Of a stretch of DNA of 64,000 nt, positions 11,450 through 22,943 are shown one piece after another (within the stretch, counting starts at the first letter, position 1; each line of letters opens with the position of its first letter). The stretch is from contig OZ025781.1 in NCBI GenBank assembly GCA_964019425.1, forward strand, positions 1,432,501-1,496,500, given 5' to 3'. Under the pieces are notes generated by a model. That model was not told the DNA's origin and did no database searches. It worked only from the letters and a program-made list of their open reading frames with translations. The translations under genes were made by a program, and so were the position numbers. This DNA comes from Flectonema sp. DT1601. Taxonomy: Eukaryota; Euglenozoa; Diplonemea; Diplonemida; Diplonemidae.

Positions 11450-14000
11450 AATAAAAAATTCCTGGCTGCCCGCGACCGAACGACTTACATTAGTGGAAAT
11501 AACAAATCAAAGCAAACAATTCCTACAAATTTCACCCCAACACCCCCTTTCATTAGCGTACATTCGTGTAGGTTAGCACTACAACCTGTTACGTGATCAT
11601 GCTTGATGAACTTGAGCGAATTTATTGTGCTATTTTTGTGCAAGCGTTTTCGCTCTCTTTTGTTGTTCTTCTGGCGAGGAACATTTGCCACACTTGGTGG
11701 TGATTTGTTCTTTTTCGTCTGTTTCTTTACTTTGACTTCATGATTTTCTTTTTGTTATTGTTGTAATCATTATGTAGTTTTCTCTTATAGCTTGCTCAAT
11801 ACACCTCCGTGATCATTATTGGTGCGAAGAGCATGCCCCATTCAACAAACGAGACGTAGTTGTTAACAATCTTCTGCATTCTCTTGCACAAACTCATCAC
11901 AAGAGTTGGTGATGTGCTCTTGTATTTCTATAAACAAACCCATACAAAAAAAATAATAATAAAAGCGTCATAACGACATGATTTCCTGAAGAGCTTCACG
12001 ACTTATAGAGGCTCTGTAAGGTGGTCAATTATCGACTTGTGTACTTAGTTATAAGAGAAGTACAAAGTAAATCCTTCCCTCCACCCTTAGTTTTAATCTG
12101 TTTCTTAATAGTTAGTTATGTGCTACCATGGAGTATGAGCTTATAGTAAGTTTTTATAGAACATTACGTTACTGTTTTTTAAGAAAAAAAAAAAAAAAAA
12201 AAAATCATGAGTATAATTCTTACGTATATCCAGCATGTTAGTAACAGGTCTCTTTTTCTTGTTATTTATATTTATCTTCTGAATAAGCATCATGTTGGTT
12301 TTTGAATGCAACACTTCTTCATTTTTGCAAAAAAAAACCAGAAATTCTGTTTTATAACATAAGTCGGCATAAGCCGCTTGTTATTTACTTTGTAAACTTG
12401 AGCCTATTGTGACAGTTTACCTAATTTTTTTTTTTTTTTTTTTTGGTTCTTTTCTTTTTTTTTTTTTAAAAAAAGAATTTACGTATGTGTTTTCTCATTT
12501 TGATTTCTTGCAAGAAAGAAAAAAAAAAAAAAATGGAGATGAAGAAAATGAAGTTAGGAAGTATTTTTTTATCACTCTTTTTTCTTCTATCGGCAATCGT
12601 TATTAGTGCTGTTTTTTCACCCTCTCTAGCCGCAAATTAATGTTTAGTTGTTCTCACAAGCATTAGTGTGCCATGCGTTTGCTAGCCACGAATGAGGGTC
12701 TTCGCTGCGCAGTGCTTCTCGTTGGGAAGAATTATAGTGTGGTGTGATTTTCTTTTTATCATTTTTTTTTTTTTTTTTTTTATTATTGTTTTTTTTGTTA
12801 TTTTTGTTCTTCTTTCGCATCTCAACAATGCACGTTGTCAGAGACAGGGAGGAGAATTTATTAGCGACCAGTCTTAACTCGCTTTTTGTTTGATTTCGTC
12901 AGGCCGACTTATTTGCAAAGAACAATGAAAATCATGTTTTCATCCATTTTTTATATTTTTCAATTTTTTTTTTCAATTTTTTTTTTTTAAAAAGGTAATT
13001 TTAGACTGTTTTCAAATAAAAGTTCTTTTTCCTATTCCACTTTTAGTGTCGGACTGGCAGTCTGTATTTCAGTCTGTTGTGTTCGTCGATGGGTCATACA
13101 CCCCAAGATGTGAATCCTTGTGTGAAGGCTTTTATTACGAACAGATCTTCTGTTTCTTCTCATTATGTAGATCGCTCATTTACGGTTGATTAGCGAAGAG
13201 GGACCTATTGGTTTTAACAATTATCAATCTCTTAATTTTGACGTAATTCATCATTGCTTCTTACCCTCGTACTATTGTCAGGTGATTTTGCAGTCTAACG
13301 AGAGTTTTGTTCTCAAGTGCAGTTGTTGTACATTGTTTGCGGCTAGCTTTGTTAGCCTCCTTTCTACTCCTGTTTCTTGTTTATTTTTTTTATTCTTCAA
13401 TTTGTGGATTTTTTCCAACTTAATTGGGTTGAACTGTAGTTGTAAGCACGACACATGTCTTCCCCTTGCTGAAGCGATTCGGCCTCTTTGCGACGGGTGT
13501 TTGTTTGCTCGCGCATTTTTATTGTTGGGAAAGATTACTGATATTTTCCAGAAAAAACTTGTTTAAAGGGAAACCGTGAAAATCAGCTGTACGTACACGA
13601 AGAAACGAACCCGTGCATTCTTCATCACACTCCCAATATATTCAGAACAATGTTCTTTTTTTCTCTCTGTAGTTATGCTTTGGCTTACTCACAGGAACAT
13701 ACCTCGGCTTTGTAGCCAGAGTATTTAAGGGAAAAAAAAAAAAAAAAAAAAAAACATAAGTTGGAAAATTAATGGCTATCCATTAGCATCCTTTTTTATC
13801 GTATCAAAAAAAAAAAAAAAAAAAAAAAAAAATGTTCCCTAGAGGAACTGCGTGCATAGTCCTTTTTCCACTAATTTATTAATTTTTTTTCTTTTTTTTT
13901 TTCTTCTCTCTCTCAATTCTTTTTTGATACTTTTTTGTGTAGCTATTGAGTCAGTTGATCACTAAAATCAGATCAGATAACACATATTACTAAGGTGACA
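10570..14000. other. Gene-less DNA; two unrecognised mixed-composition frames
   Basis: Frames at 10620-10880 (+, 86 residues) and 13186-13566 (+, 126 residues, Cys- and Leu-rich) are freer of homopolymer than their surroundings, but neither matches a family I know. The A62 run lies here. ACTCATTC and the TGAGTG near 11110-11135 form a weak hairpin. Confidence 0.5.
11386..11447 (+). repeat. A62 homopolymer after a G-rich stretch
   Basis: Sixty-two consecutive A residues follow GGGGGAGGGGGG, making one purine-only tract. It is the longest homopolymer I see. Its exact length may be unstable or a sequencing estimate. Confidence 0.9.
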
Positions 14001-14086
14001 ACTCATCTCTACTCGCATATGAGAGTCTCACGGTTGTGGTACCGAAATGACTGGTACCCCTTCAATAAAATAAATAAATAAAAATA
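14001..14086 (+). repeat. Dispersed hairpin element, copy A (SINE-like)
   Basis: It contains GAGAGTCTCACGGTTGTGG, then the inner hairpin GGTACC-gaaatgact-GGTACC, followed almost at once by a tail of AATAAATAAATAAA. The 3' body present in other copies, including the second arm of the outer stem, is missing, so this copy is internally shortened. The A-rich tail and dispersed distribution suggest a retroposed short element. Confidence 0.6.
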
Positions 14087-14089
14087 ACT

Positions 14090-15400
14090 GTCGAATAAAT
14101 TTTGTACTTAAATCGGGAAATTGTGTCAACGTTCTGTAGTGTGGTACCAGCGAACGATAAACAGTTAATATCCCAGTGCGGTGTGTTGTGCTTTTATTCG
14201 GCTCAGCAGATACTTTTGTATCCTCAATTTTTTTCCTTCTTTTTTTTTTTTTCCTCTCAATCTTTTATTTTCACAGAGTAGGTTCGAAAATTTTGCAATG
14301 CGATGCAATAGTTGAAAACATAAAAAAAAAGAACGAAGTGAACGTCGGAAACCCGCGCGTAGTTTATCCAAATGAGTTAGTTTTTTTCTTTTTTTTTCCC
14401 CTTTTTTTTTTCGTCATCTCGACGGTTAGTTTTCTGTAGGGTTCTTTGCCTTCTCCTCACCTCCTCTTCGTTTATTTGTTTCTCCTTTCGACGGTTTAAC
14501 TGTCACCCTGGTATGTACTTGTCAGGTGTTTTCATTGAGTATTCTTTTTAAATCGGTTTCATTTCCGCTCCCCATGGTAAGTAGTTATAATGAGTTCGTT
14601 ATGATTGTAGGCGTTCCTAGGTCGTACTTTTTCGGTGCCGCCAACTTTCGTTTTTTTTTTTTTCCCCCCTTCTTTTTTTGTTTTTTTTTTTGATTTTTTT
14701 AAATGTCGCATTTATTGCTTTAAAAAAAAAAAACAACAACGAGTTGACGGCATGAAAACCGGCTAAGGCTTAGTTATGCCCGCATTTGCCCTAGTGAACC
14801 CATTGACAGTAGGTCCTACACCTTTGCGCTGTTTGCACATGTTTGATGTGCTTGATGCAGATGGAGCCTTGTTCTTGTTTTCGTTCTCTTCCAGTTGTTT
14901 TCCCCTTGTCTTTCAGTACAGCTAAAATCGTTTTTATTCATTATTATTATTTTGTAAGGGGGGGAAAAAGAAAAATTTCAAAACACAATCGATCCTGCTG
15001 CAGCTTGTCCCGTTCCTCTAAATGTTTTATTTCATTTCATTTTTTTTTTTTTTTTTTTTAAAAAGGCCATCTGCTACACCTTTGTTTTGTGTTTCACTGG
15101 ACAAGACCCCTTATATTCACGCCAGACTTTGGTACGAAATGGAACCATAATCACGTTGATCGGATTGACTGTCCAGTAACAAATAATATGTTAGGAAAAA
15201 AATTATATCACAGAATGGATGATACCATGCCTGTCTTTTTGAGTAAAGAAAAAACCCTTTTTTTTTTTTTTTTTTTTTTTTTCATTCTTATTCTCCCTCA
15301 GCATTTGTTGTAATAGTGTTATTCTGAAAGGTAAAAAAACCTCTGTTTGACAAACTTGGGTTGATACTTGTAAGATGCTTTTCCAACATTTCTTATATTT
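14090..15400. other. Gene-less homopolymer-rich DNA
   Basis: Follows copy A of the dispersed element. T runs and T/C tracts predominate; the frames seen are low-complexity. Confidence 0.6.
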
Positions 15401-16720
15401 AGGTGAAATCCTACTCACATGATCCTAAGCTCATTGGGTTCCTTTAGGTACATGTTAAGTTAACTGAAATTGTATTGTTAGCAGAATACTTGTTCCACTT
15501 CACTGAGGGAGGAAAACCAACAGATCTCGCAACTTTATTTTTGCTATTGTCAACAGAGTGATAGAGGACGCTAATTGGTCCCTGTCAAGTCAGTTGGTAG
15601 CTATCCTCGTGTGTCTTCGAAGACCTCGGGGGCTTCAAGTGTTGCAAAAAAAAAAAAATTACAAAAAAAAAAAGACTAGCGGCTTTTCTCCGCTTCTAAT
15701 CCAAATCCTCCTTCAGAGAAAGGATAGGTAACCCATTTTCTTTTACCAACGTTGTGTGCAAAAAATGATGATAACTGAATGGGGCTGCCATGCCTTTCAT
15801 CGTTTTCGCCGATTTATCCATCTTCCATTCCCATGTCCTCCTTTTACTTTTTTTGTCTCGTGCCCTCTCAAAGCGGAATGTTCCGTCAGTTTTGGTTGTG
15901 ATTTTTGAACTGCAATTCTATTTTTCATAAACATGCACTAGCAACAGTTAGTGCCATAATGTACGAGTTGCGGTCAGTTTGGGTTCGTTAAGCTATTGCA
16001 AAATTGTCCTGTAAGAGGTTGCAGACACTAACATGCACTCATTGCTGTAAGTGTTGCTTTGCAGAACCCGTAAAGTGATGGCGGAGATTTCGATATGGAA
16101 AACAGTAATGACATTGGTCAAAATCATACCAATCTCTTTTGGTCGAGAAAAAATGCACACAAATCCTCTTCCCTTCTTCTTCCCCGTCGAGAGTAACTAC
16201 CCCGTGCAATTGATGTGAGCGGTAATAGCATGGGGCTCTCGAAACCCAACAGTATTTTACCTTAAGAAATAGTAACACATTGTTAAGCAGAGGCGCCCTT
16301 AACAGATGTCAATTTATTCGTTACGTTATGTGCAACAGTTTTCTTCTTTTTTCTTTACATTTCAGCAAATTACTCCCTACCCTCACACTTCTAATATTTG
16401 CAAACGGCCTTTTTAAAAAACTTTCTTTTTCTTTTAATATTTCTCATTGACATATATTAGGTAGGCAGGTAATTGATTTACTGCGCTTCTTTGATATTCT
16501 TGTTGTGTTTTTTAATGCTAGCAGAAACCGAAACCAGAAGGTAGGAGCAGCTCCAACTGCAAATAACCTCCAAAATTATAAAAAATAACCTCACTAAGAC
16601 GCATTTAGGAACTGATTAGTTTTTATCTACAGATTGCGTTATTTTGCATTGCAGGGCAAGCAGAATGCAATGGATTTCCCCTAGTCTTTAACTGACATGG
16701 GAAGTGCTTATTATATTGAA
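15400..16720. other. Low-homopolymer island with an unrecognised minus-strand frame
   Basis: This stretch has few homopolymers and higher complexity. The minus strand at 16039-16278 opens a 79-residue frame of protein-like composition (LHGVVTLDGEEEGKRICVHF, followed by aromatic-rich sequence). I recognise no domain. It could be a decayed mobile-element or host gene piece. About 20 bases at 15828-15847 recur almost exactly at 27567-27586. Confidence 0.35.
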
Positions 16721-17530
16721 TAATAATAAAAAAAAAAAAAAAAAAAAAAAAGATGTAAAGTAATCGTTGGACGAGGAATAAGTTCTGCATACGCTTTCAG
16801 CCCCAAAGGCAGGCGGCTATGCATTTGGATTTTCTCTGTCTTTTTTTTTTTTTTTTTTTTTTGCTGCAGCAGGGAACAAAGAAAAAGAATTTTTTGTTTT
16901 TTTTAATATTTTTGTTTTGTTATTTAAAATGGTGTACTTCGTTTACATTTGGAGTCGTTTTTCCTCTTGGTTCTTGACATTTACCAAGACCAATCCTTAG
17001 TGTTCTTGTTATCGATTTAGTTCCTTCTCCTTGACAAGAAAAAAAAAAAAAAAAAAAAAGCCTTCATTGGCTAAGGTGGTTCCCTCCATTATAGTTTTTT
17101 TAATTATTTAATTGGAAGCTTTTGTCTCTTTTCATCAGTTCAGAGTTTTTTTTTTTTTTTTTGATGCTTCTTTTTTATTTGAAGCAAAAAAAAAAAAAAA
17201 AAAAAAAAAAAATTAACTGTTTGATGTACCTTCAGCAGCAACTTATATAGCTTCAAGAAGAAGGTTTTCATAATGTTATGTTGTTAATCGTTTAGTTTCA
17301 TTGTAAAAATACAAAAAAGAAAAGAGCGTGTCATTACAAAAATGCAGAATGGGGAAGAAAAAAAAAAAAAAAAAAGGGTTGCAAATATAACCCCCAAATG
17401 AATATTTATCGGGAGATTAGTTTTTACTTTCAACAAATTCAAGAAGGAAAAAAAAAAAAAAAAAATTAGGGTTTCTATTTACCATCACAGATAATACAAA
17501 ACGGAAACCTCTTTTTTTTGATAGCAAAGA

Positions 17531-17551
17531 AATAATAATAATAATAATAAT
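17531..17551 (+). repeat. (AAT)7 microsatellite
   Basis: Seven perfect AAT units. Confidence 0.85.
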
Positions 17552-17568
17552 GCAGCAAATTAGTTTAA

Positions 17569-17606
<38 letters not shown>

Positions 17607-18622
17607 TCATAGTAAAGAAATCGGTGTGTGGAGCCGCGGACACGATCCGTCCACGGATGAATGCTACATACATCCAGGCAATCTTTCCCTCGTCTCACTT
17701 AATTCAGCAGTTAAGTTAGTTAAGTATAAGTGTCTTTAAATAAAAAAAAAAATATTATTATTATTATTTTTTTCTTGTGTGTCCTTTTTTTCAGAAAATT
17801 TTGTAACCAAAATTGTACTATTATTTACTAAGATGTTAAAGTCATTCCCTGAGATGTCTCATGTCAAACTAAGATTTAATTTTTTTTTTTTTTTTTTTTT
17901 TTTTTAAGTTACTTCCAAAAGGTAAACAAGCAATTTTCTTTAGCTCAGATCAACTCTAATTATTAAAAGCGAATATTGTATTGCGGGTGTTATCGCATAT
18001 TCTGGACAACATTACGTGCCTCTGTTGAACGTCTCGTGATACAGTTGGTGCAAAAGAGTGGCTGGAATTAATGGCGATTTTCTTATATGTTCTTTAATTT
18101 GATTTAATTTACGTTACTTTTTTTTAAATTTTTTTATTTAAAAATCTTTTTGCTTCACCTTTTTTTTTTTTCTTGCTTGTAATATTATGCTCAATACATA
18201 TATTTTTGTTTTACTTTTCTTTCTCATACCTTTTTATGTTCCGAGGAATATTAATACATCATTATACTAAAGCTTGGTTTGTAATTTTACTTAATTTTTT
18301 TTTTTTTAAATTTTGGTTTTCCACCTTTTTTTTAAATCATACCTAAGTTTTTAACAATTTTTTTATTTTTAATCTAAACAACTAATTTTTTTTTTTTTTT
18401 TTTTGTTTCTTGTCGTTGAGTACCAAACACACTCTTCTTATTCTTATTATGTCTTTTTTTGCGCTTGACAAGTATGGTTAGGTCAACAATAATATTGGAC
18501 TGCACACGTAAACCTCCTTTAGACCATCTCAGTTCTAAGTCTGTTTACGATTTTCGTGCACAAACAAAAGCATCAACAAGTGTTATATTACTATTTCTTT
18601 TGTATAGTTTAAGTAAAAGCCA

Positions 18623-18652
18623 ATTATTATTATTATTATTATTATTATTATT
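18623..18652 (+). repeat. (ATT)10 microsatellite
   Basis: Ten ATT units, perfect, bordered by a T run. Confidence 0.9.
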
Positions 18653-21600
18653 TTTTCAAAACCGATGATTATTTTGTCGGCTGCTGCAACTGTTGTTTGC
18701 GATGTTTAACTTCGTAGCAGTGAAAATCACAAGGAAGAGGAGAAAGGTAAAAGAAAAAAAAAGGAAACTAACACATTATAAAAAAGAAAATATTATAGCT
18801 CTTTTTGGTCAGGTATACGCGCGGATTTTTCTTGTTTCGTTGTTCGTTGCTTTTTTTTTAATTTTTTTTATTTTTTTTTATTGTTTTTTAAAATAACATA
18901 AATATATAGTTTATTGTTAGTGGCTGGGTAATCGACCCATTTTCCCTCCTCTCTTTTCTCCATTTTTTTTTCTTTCTTTTTGTTTGCTGAGCACATTTGT
19001 GCACAGAACTACTATAACTTCTCGAGTTTGTAGATGTTCGAGTTGTTAGGTTATTTTTTTTTAAAAAAAAAAAAAACCAAAATCAAGTGTATACTGGTTA
19101 ATTGACGGGTTGCTTGTTAAACCAGCAGGAGGAAAAAAAAAATAAAAATGATTTGAGAAGGTTTCCCACTAAAATCTTATATAGGAAGCAGCTCATGTCA
19201 TACACTTCAGCTTATATATCATAGCGAGGTAATCTCAATAAAATGCTTTGCCAAACTATTTTTTTTTTTTTTTTATAGCAAAACTTCTTATTGAGTTGGT
19301 TGTTTTTTTCTTGTTTCTGCTATCTACTAACAAGAGACATGCTACGCTGTGAGGTAGCAAAGCCTTGTCTGGTGATACACTTTTGAGTGGCGTGCAGCTC
19401 ACAATATGTACTGTTTTAAGCAAACCTTTTCTTGTTTATTTGCGATTGCCCTTATTGGGGGGCAAGCCCAAGCTAGCAAATATTATAATAAAAAGGGGAG
19501 AACATATCGGGCGTGATGGAGAAGAGTGGGTTTTTTTTTTGTATTTCCTGCTTGTTCTCTGTGCTTGGATCAACAGTGCAACACGTGTGTCGCACGAAGA
19601 ACTCTTACTTTTTACTATGTAGCGTGAGCTAGAAGCGGATTCAAACATCAAACATTAGTCTATATTAATTTTCGATGAATTCTCTTGTAGTTCTTCGCTA
19701 TTTTTGTTTTTCTTCAAAAAAAAAAAAAAAAAAACCCATAACATACGCATCTTTTGTTGCTATTTTTTTATTTTTATTTATTTATTTTTATTGTTGTTTG
19801 TCGTCATTGTTTTTTAATTTTGTTTTCTTACAGTTAATGCAGTAGAAAAACTTTAAAAAAACATAAATGGAGGAAACAAAAAAAAAAAATCAATTCACTC
19901 ATTCTGTCCATATGAGACAGATTTTTAAAAAAAAAAGAAGGAAAAAAAAAACAAAGAGGAGATAAAAAGCCCTCGAATCCCGTGTCACCTTATTTAGTGC
20001 ACGACACACGGTTGTAGCGTTTTAAGGTAGTTCTTACAGCTACCAACTTGTTGACTGGTCATTGGGTTGATTGGTAAAAAAAAAAAAAAAAAAAAAAAAA
20101 ACTAACAAAAAAAGAAAACAGAGCAAGTAACTGTGGCAAAAAAATTAAAGTATTGATGGTTAGGTGAATAAGGTGGATTACTTTCAGATCCATCTTGGTT
20201 GCTGGTAGCATATCGAATGGCTCTTACGGTTTCACGCAATATGAATGTGAACTTAGGAATGTCTCATAATTCAGTTATGCTAGTTAGATGGATTTCATCG
20301 ACTTTTGTTCCTCAAAACTCGTCTTTCTAGCGTCGTTAGCAATCTATCGTCATCTTTATGTTAACCAATACTACCAGTTACTTGCTTAACCACTGACCTG
20401 GCAGTGGATATACGTCTTTCTGTCACTTGCACATCGATCGGGGAAGCCGTTTTTTGGAATCCTTGATAATTCTTTTTTTTTATGACCCCTACACCAAACA
20501 CGTATCCTGCAATGCGCAAACACACTTTTGTGTCTGCAAGGTGGGTAGTTAAAAAGAAATTGGTCGTGATCAAAAGAAAGAAAAAAAAAAAAAAAAAAAA
20601 AAACCCGCAACTCCACTTTTATCGCTAAATAATGGTGAATTGTGAGTTTTGTCTCTGTTGTTACGATATGTTTTTTTTTCTTCTTTTCGTTATTTTTTTT
20701 TTGTTGTTGCCTTTCAACTTGCTGAGGTATCTTGTTGGCGACAAGTCCTCATTAGCACTTTCATTGTTCATTTTACAACACATTGCATTACTTTATTTTT
20801 TTCTCAAAAAAATTTTCGTTTTCAAAAAAAAAAAAAAAAAAAAAAAGTTTTGGGTGATTGCAAAGTGTGAAAGGGAAAAAAGAACAAAAAACAACGTTTT
20901 TTTTTTTTTCCCCCTTCACTTGAACCAAAGTAATGGCAGGCGAAAGACGTACCTTATCTAGTCTTGCTTGGTAACTGAAAATCATCTTGCAATCAAGAAA
21001 AAAAAAAAATTCCTTGTCCTTCTGTGGGAGAGTCTGTGAAAACGAAATTTTGACCAGCCAGCAATAGTACTTACTCCTTTACCAGCCGTACCACCACCTT
21101 TAGCTAATTTTACAAAACTTTTGTTATGGTTCGCTATTGTTTTTTGCTGTTCTACATTTTTTCAAAAAAAAAAAAAAAAAAAACTAATTCATCTGTTAGC
21201 TATCACCTTTCCCTCTCGAATGTCTTCATTATACAACTCAGATAATCCTTATGGTGCAATGCGGCATTTATATTGCATTTTGAAAAAAAAAACCAAAAAA
21301 AACCAAAAAAAAAAAAAAAACTGCATTTTATCTTCTTGTTGGCATTCCCCAGGCTTGTGCATTAAAAGATTTTTTCTTATCGATGCCCTGTACTGTTTTC
21401 TTCTTGTCCCTAACATTGTATATCATTTTATTACGAATCGTATCGACCTTTCTCTTATGTATGTTGTTTTCTGCGGGTTATAGCGGGCAGTTATCTGTGT
21501 AGGTGGCGGAGATGTCGTTCTTCCTTCTCTGGTAAACTAAGAATTTGAAAGAAACATGAGAAGAGAATTTAGTGGAAAAAAAAAAAAAAAAAAAAATCGA

Positions 21601-22596
21601 ATTAGTTTCCCTAAAGTATATTTGTTGTGCTACTCTTCTTCAGATGGTTATGTCATTACAAAGTAAACCTAAGTGACATTTCTCTTTTGGTTATAAAAAA
21701 AACTTCACATTAAGTAAATCTGCAAGATTAGGCACATGCGAAAAAAAAAAACATCTCCGTGAGAATCCAGATCGTCCGAAAAGAACCTAACTAGCAATAA
21801 CGTATTTCTGGTAGAATCCTTTCTCTTCACAACTCATAGTTGGTAATCTTTTTATTCCTTTACGAAAAGTCTCTGTCGTGTCAAGGGATACGAGCTTAAC
21901 ATAACAACAGTCAGTGCTGTGGGCTATGTCAGTTAGTTTTATATTGGTCCCTGTGTGACAACTTTCTGTGGGTCAAAAATTTACTAGTTTGACATGGTTG
22001 ATGTGAATGTTGTTGTTCTCCCTTATTGATGCTGATTTAGTGGAAAAAAAAAAAAAAAAAGCCCTCGGTTTTTTATCACTAAAAACTTTTTTTGTCGAAT
22101 CGTATGCGTTTTCCCACTTTATCTCAGTGATTGGGGCGACAAAAAAAATATATATAGAAAAAAAACCTTTCGAATGGGAGAACGTGTACTATGATACTGC
22201 TTTGTCGCGAACCTCTCTCCGTGAGAGCTAATTTGTGATTTTAAAATCTCCCCTTATAAAACAATAAATTACAAAACTTTCTTAGGAAAGCTAATTGTAC
22301 AGTTGTTTGATAGTATCGTAGTTTTTTCATTGACCCCCATTGTTTTTTTCTCTTACAACTTTGCCATTAAGAACGTGTTAGTTAAAAGTATAAACAAAAA
22401 CCGTTTAAGTCTTGGCAAATCGTATTTACCTCATTTACTTACTTTTTTTTACAACATCTTTTTCATTTTTTTTTTCTTTTCTAGAAATCTTCTTAACAAA
22501 GAATTAGTTTTTTCAAAGATAAATAATAATAAATGTAATCTAACACATGGAATATTCGATTATTATTTTTTTCTTTTTTTCGTTCGTTGTTTATTT

Positions 22597-22745
22597 GGCG
22601 ATGGTTTAGGTAGTCATTTGTTCCAGGTTATTCTACGTCTCTTATCGTCTTTGAGAGTCTCACAGTTGGCTGGTAGCGATATAACTGTTACCCTGTGAGC
22701 TTTTACTGGCTTTTGGCTTCCTAGGCTTCGTAAATAAATAAATTA
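22597..22745 (+). repeat. Dispersed hairpin element, copy D (SINE-like, full length)
   Basis: This copy aligns along its length with the one at 28.1-28.25 kb: a GGTAGTCA box near the start, then GAGAGTCTCACAG, and a tail of GTAAATAAATAAATTA. The outer stem is CTCACAG (22659-22665) with CTGTGAG (22693-22699). The inner stem is GGTAGC with GTTACC around a 9-base loop. Compared with other copies the outer stem changes on both sides (CGG/CCG to CAG/CTG), keeping pairing. Confidence 0.65.
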
Positions 22746-22839
22746 AAAAAAAAATTCTTGATATAAACATGCAGACTTAATAATGACGTTTTTTTTTTTT
22801 TTTTTTTTTTTTTTTTCACCTTTTCTCCCAGTATTTAAT

Positions 22840-22943
22840 TTCTCTACGTTAGTGAAATTATTACTTGTCTCACGGTTGTGGTATCGCATTACTGGTACTT
22901 TGTGGGCTTCCTCGGGGGTTTTCGACTTCCCTGACTTCATATT
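22840..22943 (+). repeat. Dispersed hairpin element, copy E (SINE-like)
   Basis: A second copy lies less than 100 bases after copy D. The outer stem CTCACGG (22869-22875) pairs with TTGTGGG (22900-22906) through G-T wobbles, and the inner stem is GGTATC with GGTACT. The 3' body has the family stretch CGACTTCCCTGACTTCA and then runs into poly(A). Confidence 0.6.

Larger units (their letters stand above)
16720..22590. other. Gene-less homopolymer-rich DNA
   Basis: Long A and T runs, AAT and ATT microsatellites. The frame at 19365-19622 (+, 85 residues) has mixed composition but no recognisable motif. CCACTG-acctgg-CAGTGG near 20395 is a small perfect hairpin. Confidence 0.6.
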
